A stretch of DNA of 64,000 bases from Rhizobium sp. P38BS-XIX (GTDB lineage Bacteria > Pseudomonadota > Alphaproteobacteria > Rhizobiales > Rhizobiaceae): positions 1 to 64,000 of the forward strand of contig NZ_JABAIJ010000017.1 in the NCBI RefSeq assembly GCF_012641435.1. Direction: 5' to 3'. This document shows, piece by piece, positions 1 through 8,210 of the stretch. The position numbers and the translations under genes were made by a program. Within the stretch, counting starts at the first letter, position 1, and every line of letters starts with the position of its first letter. The notes under the pieces are model-generated. The model saw nothing but the letters and a program-made list of their open reading frames with translations. It had not been told where the DNA came from and made no database searches.

Positions 1-472
1 GCCGCCCTCGTCAGTGATCGGGCTTATAGACCCCCCAACCCGACATAGTCAACACTATCACTGTAAAAATTCTGACATTTTTCTAACCAACTGAATATAA
101 ACAATAATTTTAAGAGATGACAGGAAAGACGCAGGTTTAGCCCACAGGCACCTCGAGAAAATTGCCCGAACGGTCAAAATCGCAATGAAAAGTGGATGTC
201 CCGTCATATTGTAAATGCACGGCGCGGTACGAGCCGATTTACCCAGCTCTTTGACTGACCTAAGGCGCGTCGCCATCTCCAGGAGTCGCTACCGGCCTCT
301 CAGTCTTTGGTGTCATGCTCGTCATCATGGCAAACCGCTCAACCCTTTGCACGAGATGCCCATCCCGGCGCGGCTTCCTCGCAGACATCCCGCCGTAAGC
401 CTCAGAAAAGCCGATATTTTATATATAAGATTTCTGTTATAGATGGAGATATAAAACAGGAGGGAGGAGACA
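1..472. other. Intergenic region with AT-rich promoter segment before a small gene
   Basis: No coding region here is convincing; the short open frames lack ribosome binding sites or simply mirror one another. The last 60 bases are strikingly AT-rich for this genome and contain the 10-bp palindrome TTATATATAA at 419-428, followed by GATATAAAAC and a purine-rich Shine-Dalgarno stretch. That is where I would place the promoter of the gene at 473. The first 130 bases are also AT-rich and may hold regulatory sites for a gene to the left of the window. Confidence 0.5.
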
Positions 473-679
473 ATGCACACAGCTGGACCGGAAACGATCG
501 TCGAAGTCAGCATCGACAGCGCAGGTGGGCGACGTGCGCTCGGTATCATGAGCATGCGTCAGGCATTGGATCTGCCCGACCTGAAGCGCTTTACCTATAC
601 GCATCCCGACCCATCAAAGGCGGCCGCCGGCGTGGTCATCAGCCGCGAAGAGCTGCAGAGCTTCCTGACCTGTCATTGA
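473..679 (+). CDS. Small hypothetical protein (68 aa)
   Basis: This 68-residue soluble protein has no family I recognise. It has no signal peptide or membrane segment and no cysteine apart from the one at position 67. The main support is the very strong Shine-Dalgarno AGGAGGGAGGAG ending four bases before the ATG, and the AT-rich promoter-like stretch in front of it. It stands alone: the next gene runs in the opposite direction and ends 50 bases away. The sequence reads like a small globular fold, with an N-terminal beta-rich half (TIVEVSIDSAGG) and a C-terminal helix (SREELQSFL). I assign no function. Alternative: a small regulatory or stress protein. Confidence 0.6.
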   Translation: MHTAGPETIVEVSIDSAGGRRALGIMSMRQALDLPDLKRFTYTHPDPSKAAAGVVISREELQSFLTCH

Positions 680-729
680 ACACAGGAAGCCTGCCGGTTT
701 TTCGAGAGCTGAATATACGCTCCGATAAT

Positions 730-2082
730 TCAGGCGGCTTTCCGCTCGCTCGCCGCCAGCGGCAGCAGGACGATGGCATTCAGCCCACCGCCGTCTCGGT
801 CCTCCAGACAGAGCGCGCCACCATGCGCGTCGAGAATCTGGCGGACGATGGCGAGGCCAAGTCCGCTGCCACCGAGATCGCGGTTGCGCGATTCCTCGAG
901 CCGAACGAAAGGTTCGAGCACATCCCTGCGCCGGTCCGTCGGAATACCGGGGCCGCGGTCACCAATGACAATGACGCCCTGATCGCTGTGATGCTCGACA
1001 GCGATGTCGGCACGACCGCCGTAACGCAACGCATTGTCGACGAGATTATCCAAGACGCGCATCAGTGCCATCTGCGGCATCGTTACTCCCAGAGGTTGGC
1101 CAACCGGAGAGAAAGCGACGAGGCCCGGAGCATCCTGGCGTTCAGCCAGATGCGAACAGACGGCGCTGTCGAGATCGACAATATTCCGCCCATCCGGCAC
1201 GACCGTGCTGCGGGCAAAGCCAAGCGCGTCCTCGACAAGGCGCTGCATGGCCTCCACATCGGCGATCGCGCGATCGCGGTGCGGCGTGTCCGGCATCATC
1301 TCGACGCGCAGACGGAAGCGTGTGAGATAGGTTCTCAGATCATGCGAGATCGCGCCGAGAATCAGGGTGCGATTGTTGACGAGAGCGGCAATGCGCAACT
1401 GCATGGCATTGATCGCCTTGATCAGCATGCGCAGCTCGCAAGCGCCTCTTTCGGGAACATGAATCGGCTGCAGGCCATTGCCGATGGCATTGACGGTGCG
1501 TGACAGGCGCGTCAAAGGCCGTGTCTCGCGTGCCACCGCGGCAATAGCGATAACGGCGACCAGCATGCCGAGGACGCCGGCGATGAGGCCGACGGGGACG
1601 CCACGCAACCGCACGGTCGGTGTATCCGGCAGGCTGAAAACCGCGACCTTGCCACCAGCCACACCGATAGACACTTCCATGATCCGATCCGGCGCGCCGA
1701 CGGAGAACCAGCCTTGCGGTCTTTCGGGAAGCGAGCGCAAATTGAAATAGCGGTTGCCGAGCGCGATCGTTGCAAACTCGCGCGCAAGCTTGTCGGTCAA
1801 GGTCAGACTGGACGGATCGCTCTTTTCCGCCGACACGGGAACATCGATCAATCTTAGCGCCAGACCGTTGGCATTGAGCGCGCGCACCGCCAGCGGCTGC
1901 GCTTCCGGCGCAATGGCGTCAAGAAGCCGGATCGCGGATTTGACCTGCATAGCCGGCGAAATCTCTGGATTAAACGAGGTATCCGGCTTCAATTGGGCGG
2001 CAGCAAAGGCCGCCAGCTGGATGACGAACAGCGCCACGGCGACAATCATGATGATGCGGGCAACGAGGCCGAGTTTCAACAT
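730..2082 (-). CDS. Two-component sensor histidine kinase
   Basis: Inner-membrane sensor kinase that should phosphorylate the response regulator encoded just upstream. Two membrane segments (about residues 9-30 and 162-184) flank a roughly 130-residue periplasmic sensor domain. A HAMP linker follows (about 185-238), then the dimerisation/phosphoacceptor helix with His247, and the ATPase domain with N box (DNLVDNALRYG), G1 (GDRGPGIP) and G2 (GGSGLGLAI). The H box reads HDLRTYLTR, with Tyr where most kinases have Pro. The ATG lies three bases after the regulator's stop and has no clear Shine-Dalgarno, which suggests translational coupling. The signal sensed cannot be told from the sequence; EnvZ-like kinases are the nearest architecture. 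Confidence 0.93.
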   Translation of the reverse strand: MLKLGLVARIIMIVAVALFVIQLAAFAAAQLKPDTSFNPEISPAMQVKSAIRLLDAIAPEAQPLAVRALNANGLALRLIDVPVSAEKSDPSSLTLTDKLAREFATIALGNRYFNLRSLPERPQGWFSVGAPDRIMEVSIGVAGGKVAVFSLPDTPTVRLRGVPVGLIAGVLGMLVAVIAIAAVARETRPLTRLSRTVNAIGNGLQPIHVPERGACELRMLIKAINAMQLRIAALVNNRTLILGAISHDLRTYLTRFRLRVEMMPDTPHRDRAIADVEAMQRLVEDALGFARSTVVPDGRNIVDLDSAVCSHLAERQDAPGLVAFSPVGQPLGVTMPQMALMRVLDNLVDNALRYGGRADIAVEHHSDQGVIVIGDRGPGIPTDRRRDVLEPFVRLEESRNRDLGGSGLGLAIVRQILDAHGGALCLEDRDGGGLNAIVLLPLAASERKAA

Positions 2083-2085
2083 GGT

Positions 2086-2805
2086 TCAGACATCCTTCAC
2101 ATCCGTGGTGAGGAGATAGCCGGCATTTCGGACGGTGGTGATGATTTGCGCTCCATCCGGCAGGCAATGGCCAAGCTTGGTGCGAAGGCGCGAGACCGTT
2201 ACGTCAATGGTTCGATCGAAGGGATCTGCGCCGCGGCCACGCGTCCAGTCGAGCAGCTGATCCCGTGACAAGACCCGGCGCGGGCGCTCGAGAAAGCAGA
2301 CCAGCAGGTCGAATTCGGCCGTCGTCAGGTGGACGAGGCGCTGACCTTCCATTTCGACGACACGGCCGTCGAGATCAACCGTCAGACCGGCAAAGCTTTT
2401 CCGTCGCGCCGGTGCGGCGACCTCCTCGGGCCGTTCGGGCCCAGATCGCCGAAGGATGGCACGAATGCGGGCCAGCAGCTCGCGTGGATTGAAGGGTTTG
2501 CCGAGATAATCGTCTGCACCCATCTCGAGACCGAGAATGCGGTCGATATCTTCTATTTTGGCAGTCAGCATGAGGATCGGCACCTGGCTGCGGGCACGGA
2601 TGCGGCGGCAAGCCGACAGGCCGTCTTCACCCGGCAGCATCAGATCGAGAATAATGAGATCCGGAAATCCCTTCGCCAGGATGCGGTCCATGGCGGCGGC
2701 GCTATCGGCCGTTTGAACGGCAAAGCCCTCACGGCTCAGGAACTCCTCCAGGAGCGCCCTAATCTCGCGGTCGTCCTCGACCAGAAGAAGCGATGCGGAA
2801 ACCAT
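2086..2805 (-). CDS. OmpR/PhoB-family response regulator
   Basis: DNA-binding response regulator of 239 residues. The receiver domain (about 1-120) has the acidic pair Glu10-Asp11, the phosphoacceptor Asp54 in LIILDLMLP, and the conserved Lys in LGKPF. The winged-helix effector domain (about 135-235) carries the family signature RTIDVTVSRLRTKLG. It is the first gene of a two-gene operon with the sensor kinase downstream (three bases apart). A perfect inverted repeat, GTTACA-AAC-TGTAAC, sits about 50 bases upstream of the start and could be its own operator. Targets beyond that are unknown. The family assignment is firm; a specific gene name is not justified. Confidence 0.94.
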   Translation of the reverse strand: MVSASLLLVEDDREIRALLEEFLSREGFAVQTADSAAAMDRILAKGFPDLIILDLMLPGEDGLSACRRIRARSQVPILMLTAKIEDIDRILGLEMGADDYLGKPFNPRELLARIRAILRRSGPERPEEVAAPARRKSFAGLTVDLDGRVVEMEGQRLVHLTTAEFDLLVCFLERPRRVLSRDQLLDWTRGRGADPFDRTIDVTVSRLRTKLGHCLPDGAQIITTVRNAGYLLTTDVKDV

Positions 2806-3153
2806 AGCCCTCCATGCGGGGCGACGATGCTTTTGGCAACAGAGAAACCGCCGACGTTACAAACTGTAACAAATCTCGGCCGTTTTGAAAAATCCCAGCA
2901 AAAGAAGCAGTGCAGTTTCCCGCCATCCCTTCCGGAGCGAAAAGCGGCAGCCTCGGTGCCGCCCACCCGACCCCATCGCCCGCTCCGGTCCGCGGCAGGG
3001 CTCGCATCCATGAAATGCGGGCCCTGTTTCCTCTTGAGGGCGACTTTCTGCCGACAATGCGATTTACGTCAGGGTCTTCCTCGTGCGAAAGAATTGGTCT
3101 TCGCGGGGCGGGCATGCCCACATCATTGCAGGAACCAGCATGAGGCAGGACGG
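2806..3153. other. Intergenic region between divergent genes
   Basis: This 348-base gap separates the divergently transcribed regulator gene and the pseudouridine synthase. It contains the GTTACA/TGTAAC inverted repeat (2856-2870) and otherwise ordinary GC-rich sequence. A long open frame on the plus strand (from 2329) crosses it but is only an upstream extension of the pseudouridine synthase frame, opposite to real genes, so I do not extend that gene into it. Confidence 0.5.
2856..2870. promoter_or_regulatory. Candidate operator, perfect 6-bp inverted repeat
   Basis: GTTACA-AAC-TGTAAC is a perfect dyad in the regulator gene's upstream region, about 50 bases before its start codon. Its place and spacing fit a binding site for the OmpR-type regulator itself or for a regulator of the divergent gene. 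No binding is shown; this is inferred from symmetry and position. Confidence 0.35.
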
Positions 3154-3969
3154 ATGAGAGAGCGGCGCTTACCGCAGAAATCCGGCAAGTCGGCAAAGAG
3201 CAGGCAGGAACCAGACGGAAAGCGCGTGACCTTGCCGCGAGCATTGTCCAAGCTCGGCTATTGCTCCCGCACGCAGGCGGAGGTGCTGATCGCCGCCGGG
3301 CGCGTGACTGTTAACGGCAACAGGGTGACAGACCCGGCGACCTGGGTTGATCTGGAACAGGCGCGCTTCGCAGTCGACGGCATTGCGATAGCTGCCGAAG
3401 AAAAGCTCTATTTCATGCTGAACAAGCCGCGCGGGCTGGTGACGACGCGCGACGATCCCGAGGGACGTCCGACCGTCTATGATTGTCTGCGCGATATCGA
3501 TGCGCGACACCTGGCACCCGTCGGCCGGCTCGACAAGGCAAGCGAAGGCCTGCTTCTCTTTACCAACGACACGGTGCTCTCACAGGCGCTGCTCGATCCC
3601 ATTAGCCATGTCGGCAAGACCTATCATGTTCAGGTCGACCGCATCATGGAGGTGGAGCAGCTTGAGCGCATGGAGCGCGGCATTATCGACGACGGCGAGC
3701 TGCTGACGGCAAGCTCGGCGCGAGTTCTGCGCAGCGGCGATCGCAACAGCTGGCTGGAAGTCGAACTCAAGGAAGGCCGTAACCGGCAGATCCGGCGGAT
3801 GCTGGAAGCGCTTGGGATCGAGTGTCTGCGGCTGGTGCGTGTGGCCTTCGGCGACATGGAGCTTGGCGATTTACCGAAGGGCGCGGTCCGCGCCCTCACC
3901 GATGCCGAGATCACGCGGCTGCGCCGGCGCGCCGACCTGAAGTCCAACGCGCAAAGGGAGCGCAGATAA
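3154..3969 (+). CDS. RsuA/RluB/RluE-family rRNA pseudouridine synthase
   Basis: Converts a uridine in ribosomal RNA to pseudouridine. The N-terminal third holds a basic tail and an S4 RNA-binding domain (around RALSKLGYCSRTQAEVLI). The catalytic domain carries the family motif GRLDKASEGLLLF with the nucleophilic Asp, and the C-terminal motif GRNRQIRRM is typical of the RsuA/RluB group. The ATG at 3154 is chosen because GGCAGGA lies a few bases before it and the S4 domain starts soon after, giving 271 residues, a usual length. The frame is open much further upstream, but that extension overlaps other genes. The phosphoribosyltransferase gene begins seven bases after the stop. Whether it modifies 16S or 23S RNA is not decidable here. 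Confidence 0.92.
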   Translation: MRERRLPQKSGKSAKSRQEPDGKRVTLPRALSKLGYCSRTQAEVLIAAGRVTVNGNRVTDPATWVDLEQARFAVDGIAIAAEEKLYFMLNKPRGLVTTRDDPEGRPTVYDCLRDIDARHLAPVGRLDKASEGLLLFTNDTVLSQALLDPISHVGKTYHVQVDRIMEVEQLERMERGIIDDGELLTASSARVLRSGDRNSWLEVELKEGRNRQIRRMLEALGIECLRLVRVAFGDMELGDLPKGAVRALTDAEITRLRRRADLKSNAQRERR

Positions 3970-3976
3970 AACGCAA

Positions 3977-4660
3977 ATGCAGCCTCATGATTTCTGGCAG
4001 GAGCTTCATCCGCCACAGAGTTTCGCGATAGAAGAAGAATACCGCGGCTTCTATCCGGCCGAGCTGCCGGACGGACGACAGCTGCAACTGCCGATCCGCG
4101 TGCTAGCCGATGGCGAGCACGCGCTGGCATCCTTAATCATCAACCAGGCGAGTTTTGCCGTGCAGGATGCACTCGCCGAAGCGCTCGCGTCGCGGTTGGC
4201 GCAATACAATGTCGACGTCGTCGTCGGATTGCCGACCCTCGGCTTGACATTGGCAGCCGCAGTTGCACGGGCACTTGGGCACACCCGGTATGTGCCGCTC
4301 GGAACCTCGCGCAAATTCTGGTATCGCGACGAGCTGTCGGTCTCCTTGTCATCGATCACCACGCCGAACCAGGAAAAGCGTCTTTATGTAGACCCGCGCA
4401 TGCTGCCTCTGCTCGAGGGAAAGCGCGTGGCGCTCATCGACGATGTCATTTCCAGCGGAACCTCGATCGTGTCCGGCCTTGCTTTGGTGACGGCCTGCGG
4501 GATCGAGCCCGTGGTGATCGGCGCAGCCATGCTGCAGTCCGAACGATGGCGTGAACGCGTAGACGCCGATGGCAGACAATGGAGCGATCGGATCGTCGGC
4601 GTCTTCTCGACACCCATCCTCGAAAAGACGGCGAATGACGGTTGGCGGCCTCCCCGTTGA
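3977..4660 (+). CDS. PRPP-dependent phosphoribosyltransferase family protein
   Basis: Type I phosphoribosyltransferase fold of 227 residues. The PRPP-binding loop VALIDDVISSGTS (about residues 151-163) is intact, and the upstream segment VDVVVGLPTLGLTLA matches the family core. The substrate base is not certain: adenine, orotate and xanthine enzymes share these motifs, and no diagnostic hood domain is recognisable to me. It starts seven bases after the pseudouridine synthase and lies just ahead of a PurC-like gene, so a nucleotide salvage or purine-linked role is a reasonable inference. No signal peptide, so cytoplasmic. Confidence 0.85.
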   Translation: MQPHDFWQELHPPQSFAIEEEYRGFYPAELPDGRQLQLPIRVLADGEHALASLIINQASFAVQDALAEALASRLAQYNVDVVVGLPTLGLTLAAAVARALGHTRYVPLGTSRKFWYRDELSVSLSSITTPNQEKRLYVDPRMLPLLEGKRVALIDDVISSGTSIVSGLALVTACGIEPVVIGAAMLQSERWRERVDADGRQWSDRIVGVFSTPILEKTANDGWRPPR

Positions 4661-4803
4661 CCGAACGGGATCCTCGGACCGCAAGTGCCTCAAAGCCGAG
4701 GGAATCCACGCCCTTCTTCGAAAAGCGTTCCGATTCCCGTCACAATGCGCTAAGGGTCCGCTCAAGAAGCATCCGTCGGGCGGATGGATGCACGAGCCTG
4801 CTG

Positions 4804-5757
4804 GTGGACGCATTGCGAATTCTCTCCGAAGCCCATTTCCCCGAACTCCCCAATTATTATCGCGGCAAGGTTCGCGAGAATTACGATCTGCCTGATGGAA
4901 GCCGTATCATCATCAGCACGGATCGGCTGAGCGCCTTCGACCGCATTCTCACCTGCATTCCCTATAAGGGGCAGGTTCTGACCCAGACGGCACGCTACTG
5001 GTTCGAGCAGACGCGCGACATTTGCCCCAACCATGTCATCGACTATCCGGATCCCAACGTCGTCGTCGGCAAGCGCCTGAACATCCTGCCGGTGGAAGTT
5101 GTCGTTCGCGGCTATCTCGCCGGTACGACAGGCACCTCGATCCTGACACTCTATAAAAAGGGTCAGCGCGAGATGTACGGCATCACGCTGCCCGACGGCA
5201 TGCGCGACAACCAAATCCTGCCGGAGCCGATCATCACGCCGACGAGCAAGGAGTTCGATGGCGGACACGACGAGCCGCTGACGCCGACGCAGATCATCGA
5301 AAACGGGCTTTTGACCGAAGTGCAATGGCAGACGTTGTCGCGCTACGCCCTGGCGCTCTTCGCCAGAGGTCAGGAAATCGCCCGCAAACAGGGGCTGATC
5401 CTCGTCGACACGAAGTATGAATTCGGCACTGATGAAAACGGCACCATCATTCTTGCCGACGAAATCCACACGCCGGATAGCAGCCGTTACTGGCTGGCCG
5501 ATAGCTATCAGGAGCGCTTCGACAAGGGAGCGCGCCCGGAAAGCTTCGACAAGGACTTCGTTCGAGCTTGGGTCACCGAGCGCTGCGATCCCTACAAGGA
5601 CGATATTCCGGAAATTCCGCTTGATCTCGTCGAGCAGACATCGAGGGTCTATATCCGCGCCTACGAAGCGATTACCGGCTCGACTTTCGTGCCGGACGAT
5701 CGCGGTGCAACACCGGTCGATAGGGTTCGCGCAAGCCTGGCTCGCTACTTTCCTTGA
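4804..5757 (+). CDS. purC: Phosphoribosylaminoimidazole-succinocarboxamide synthase, long form
   Basis: SAICAR synthetase: joins aspartate to CAIR with ATP in purine synthesis. Signature blocks are clear: GKVRENYDLPDG near the N-terminus, RLSAFDRIL, VVVRGYLAGT, and LVDTKYEFG. At about 317 residues it matches the longer, yeast ADE1-like type rather than the roughly 240-residue bacterial type. Rhizobia commonly carry a second, short PurC near purS/purQ, so this may be a paralogue (from memory, not checked). The start is uncertain: no ATG is well placed; GTG at 4804 (chosen) and TTG at 4813 both put the conserved LSEAHFPELPNYYRGK block at the right distance. The open frame extends to 4642 but overlaps the upstream gene. 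Confidence 0.88.
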   Translation: MDALRILSEAHFPELPNYYRGKVRENYDLPDGSRIIISTDRLSAFDRILTCIPYKGQVLTQTARYWFEQTRDICPNHVIDYPDPNVVVGKRLNILPVEVVVRGYLAGTTGTSILTLYKKGQREMYGITLPDGMRDNQILPEPIITPTSKEFDGGHDEPLTPTQIIENGLLTEVQWQTLSRYALALFARGQEIARKQGLILVDTKYEFGTDENGTIILADEIHTPDSSRYWLADSYQERFDKGARPESFDKDFVRAWVTERCDPYKDDIPEIPLDLVEQTSRVYIRAYEAITGSTFVPDDRGATPVDRVRASLARYFP

Positions 5758-6109
5758 CGAGATTCGGATCGTCGCTTGGCGCATGCTTGGTGCCAGGCGA
5801 CTTGTCCTGGGTTGTATCGGTCAGGTGTTTCAAACACATATCGCAGCCTTAGGTGGCGTACCAACGGTATGTTTTTTGCAACACTTTAGATTTTTTTTAC
5901 CGAAACCCTGATATTTCGCTCGATCCCACATATGTTCGCTGCCGAGAATTCGTAAAAGCCACTGTGCTATTGCAAAACTCATTGCTAGATTGCCGACGAC
6001 TGCTTCGGGTCATTTGTTTGTATCGCGTAGAGCTGGAGCGCCGAAACACATGGGGTCTTACAGGCCCTTATAAAAACTGATCATGTAGATTGAATTGTGG
6101 GACAATGTG
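5758..6109. other. AT-rich intergenic region before the NodT-like gene
   Basis: About 350 bases without a gene. It is unusually AT-rich, with runs such as TTTTTTTTACC near 5890, and should contain the promoter of the outer membrane lipoprotein gene. I find no clean -35/-10 pair with 16-18 bases between and no strong Shine-Dalgarno before 6110, so the leader may be regulated or the start weak. Confidence 0.4.
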
Positions 6110-7561
6110 ATGGTTTCCATTCGTACTGCCGCCCCCGCCCTGCTGCTTATTCTGGCAGGCTGCGTCAGCGGCCCAGACCATAAGCCACCGGAAATGCCTC
6201 TGCCGGCCAAGTTCTCGGAGGGCGGTACGAAGGTGAACGGCGATATCGCCGGTTCGCAGTGGTGGACCGCGTTCAGCGATTCCAAGCTGAATGCCTTCGC
6301 CGCACAGGGACTTGCCCAGAACCTTAACATCCAGCAGACGCTGGAGCGCATCAACCAGGCTGAGGCCGCAGTCGTCACGGCCGGTGCCGGCGGCTTGCCG
6401 AGCCTCACGCTGAGCGGTGACAGCACGACGAGCGGTCAGAAGGGTTCGCTGCGTACGCAGACGGAGACCCGGACCGCAAGCGGCGGCACTGCCTCCGCAT
6501 CCTGGCTGCTCGACCTCTGGGGTCAGTATCGCCGTGCAACGGAAAGCGCTAACGCTTCGCTCGACGCTGCCTACTCCAACGTCGACACGCAGCGCCTGAC
6601 CCTTTTGCAGGATCTCGCCAACAGCTACGTCGACGCCCGTTACTACCAGGCACTCGTGTCGATCGCTCAGGAAAACCTGAAGTCTCGCCGCGATACGCTT
6701 TCGCTGACCAAGTTCCAGCTTGAAGCCGGTGCCGCATCCCGCCTCGACGTTGTCCAGGCCGAAGGCCTCGTCAACTCGACGCTGTCGACCATCCCTGGCT
6801 ATGAAATCAGCTATCGCCAGGCCGTGCATCATATCGCAGCGCTGCTGAACGTACCCTCGGCAACGATCATCGCCCAGATGCAGGGGGGTGGCAGACAGCC
6901 GGTATTCCGTGGCAGCGTTCGGACCGGCGTTCCCGCCGACCTCGTTCGCAATCGTCCGGACATCCGTGCTGCCGAACGTAACCTTGCTGCCGCAACCGCC
7001 CAGATCGGTGTAGCGGAAGCCAAGCTCTTCCCGTCGATCACGCTCAGTGGTTCGATTTCTCCGTCCTATATCCACAGCTCGTCCGCGAGCGGTGGCCTGA
7101 CCAACTGGTCGTTTGGCCCGTCGCTGAACCTGCCGATCTTCGACGGCGGCGCTCTGCGCGCTGGCGTCAAGAATGCAGAGTCGGTCAGCCGCGAGCAGTA
7201 TATCGTCTGGAAGCAGACGGTAACTTCAGCGATCGAGCAGGTTGAAAATGCGCTCTCCGCAGTCAGCCGCGATGCGCAGACCGTTTCGGCTCTGCATGCT
7301 CAGGTCAAGTCCTACCAGGAAGCGCTGCAGCTCTCGACCGCAAGCTACAAGGACGGCGCGTCCTCGCTGCTCGACGTTCTCGACGCTCAGCGTAACGTGA
7401 CCGCCGCTCAGCAGAGCCTGGCACAGGCCGTTCAGCAGAGCGCCCGTGACTACATCTCGCTGAACGTCAACATCGGTGCCGGCTATGTGCCGGCCGGCAA
7501 GGCGACCGTTGCTCAGGCTCCCGCCAAGATCGTCAAGGTCTCGGCTAAGAAAGCCAACTAA
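6110..7561 (+). CDS. NodT/OprM-type outer membrane efflux lipoprotein
   Basis: Outer membrane channel of the TolC superfamily, expected to form a trimer that completes a tripartite efflux pump. The N-terminus is a lipoprotein signal with lipobox LAGC (Cys18). Two outer membrane efflux repeats follow, with the familiar NRPDIRAAERNLAAA and LSGSISPSY segments. The chosen start is ATG at 6110; GTG at 6107 and TTG at 6095 are also in frame. No membrane fusion protein or RND gene lies beside it, so it must serve a pump encoded elsewhere. A strong intrinsic terminator follows 40 bases after the stop, so it is probably a single-gene transcript. 483 residues is normal for the family. Confidence 0.93.
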   Translation: MVSIRTAAPALLLILAGCVSGPDHKPPEMPLPAKFSEGGTKVNGDIAGSQWWTAFSDSKLNAFAAQGLAQNLNIQQTLERINQAEAAVVTAGAGGLPSLTLSGDSTTSGQKGSLRTQTETRTASGGTASASWLLDLWGQYRRATESANASLDAAYSNVDTQRLTLLQDLANSYVDARYYQALVSIAQENLKSRRDTLSLTKFQLEAGAASRLDVVQAEGLVNSTLSTIPGYEISYRQAVHHIAALLNVPSATIIAQMQGGGRQPVFRGSVRTGVPADLVRNRPDIRAAERNLAAATAQIGVAEAKLFPSITLSGSISPSYIHSSSASGGLTNWSFGPSLNLPIFDGGALRAGVKNAESVSREQYIVWKQTVTSAIEQVENALSAVSRDAQTVSALHAQVKSYQEALQLSTASYKDGASSLLDVLDAQRNVTAAQQSLAQAVQQSARDYISLNVNIGAGYVPAGKATVAQAPAKIVKVSAKKAN

Positions 7562-7603
7562 CGAATACCGCCCGGGCTCGCCGGGCGCATCATTAAAGCA
7601 TGA

Positions 7604-7637
7604 AAGCCGCCGCAGCCTTCTGCGGCGGCTTTTGTTT
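7604..7637 (+). terminator. Intrinsic terminator after the NodT-like gene
   Basis: An 11-bp perfect stem (AAGCCGCCGCA / TGCGGCGGCTT) with a six-base loop is followed by TTGTTTTA. It lies 42 bases beyond the stop codon and should end the transcript. Confidence 0.85.
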
Positions 7638-7714
7638 TATCTGCAGAAGGGGTGCTGAAATTGAAAATGGCGCGCTCCCGTTTTGCAGGAAACACGCCAT
7701 CGCCATAAAAACAA

Positions 7715-7738
7715 AAAGGCCGGAACAATCCGGCCTTT
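7715..7738. terminator. Terminator-like hairpin of unknown owner
   Basis: AAAGGCCGG / CCGGCCTTT forms a perfect 9-bp stem with a six-base loop. The T tract is short on both strands. There is no gene directly upstream on either strand because the NodT-like gene already has its own terminator at 7604. Confidence 0.5.
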
Positions 7739-7818
7739 CGTCATCCGCTCTCACAACAGTGCCAGTCCATCCGTGGTCAAAGAGAAAGCGGAACTGCAGT
7801 CAGATTGCGTGTTAAAGA

Positions 7819-7833
7819 TTAACGAAACGTTAA
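7819..7833. promoter_or_regulatory. Candidate CtrA-type site (TTAA-N7-TTAA)
   Basis: TTAACGAAACGTTAA is a full palindrome and fits the TTAA-N7-TTAA layout of the alphaproteobacterial cell-cycle regulator CtrA. It lies about 380 bases upstream of the SH3 protein gene, with no closer start codon that I trust. Motif match only. Confidence 0.3.
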
Positions 7834-8210
7834 TTTCCAACAACAATCCGGAAGGACGAAACGGCTCGCTTTCAAGCGCGCCAGCCATCCAACCGCTGCA
7901 TGACTGAAGAGTATATCGGTGAGCAACATGGCGATTTCAAGGCCTCGACGTTAAAGAGGCGATCGATCTCGCCAAACCCTCTTTATGCCACCGGCCTGCC
8001 GATCCGCGTTCAAGCTGTATTCATGCAGCTCTCGATAAAACACAGGCAAAGATTGAAGCTGCGCCGAAAATCCTATCCGATTTCGTGCATGCGCAGGCCT
8101 TTATCTTGCCGAAATTGGGAAGCCATACCGAATAGCGCCGGGGTAGGCGCACATGCGGAACAGGCGCCGGGCGGCCATATCGCCGGAACGGTGCGCAAAG
8201 GGAGAGTTTC

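Larger units (their letters stand above)
7638..8210. other. Non-coding stretch with a second hairpin and a CtrA-like site
   Basis: About 570 bases with no gene I can support. An open frame from 7900 to 8214 has no ribosome binding site and reads like random sequence rich in Arg and Ser. The stretch holds a second terminator-like hairpin (7715-7738), a TTAA-N7-TTAA motif (7819-7833), and the presumptive promoter of the SH3 protein. The spare hairpin could mark the end of an unannotated short transcript. Confidence 0.4.

Noticed and set aside
58..276. 72-codon minus-strand frame at the window start
   Set aside because: Purines abut the ATG with no spacing, the frame runs into AT-rich intergenic sequence, and no family is recognisable.
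307..1503. 398-residue open frame on the plus strand
   Set aside because: It lies opposite a clear histidine kinase gene, has no family features and no ribosome site, and starts in the intergenic region.
2329..3153. Long upstream extension of the pseudouridine synthase frame
   Set aside because: It runs antisense to the response regulator; the S4 domain and a ribosome site both place the true start at 3154.
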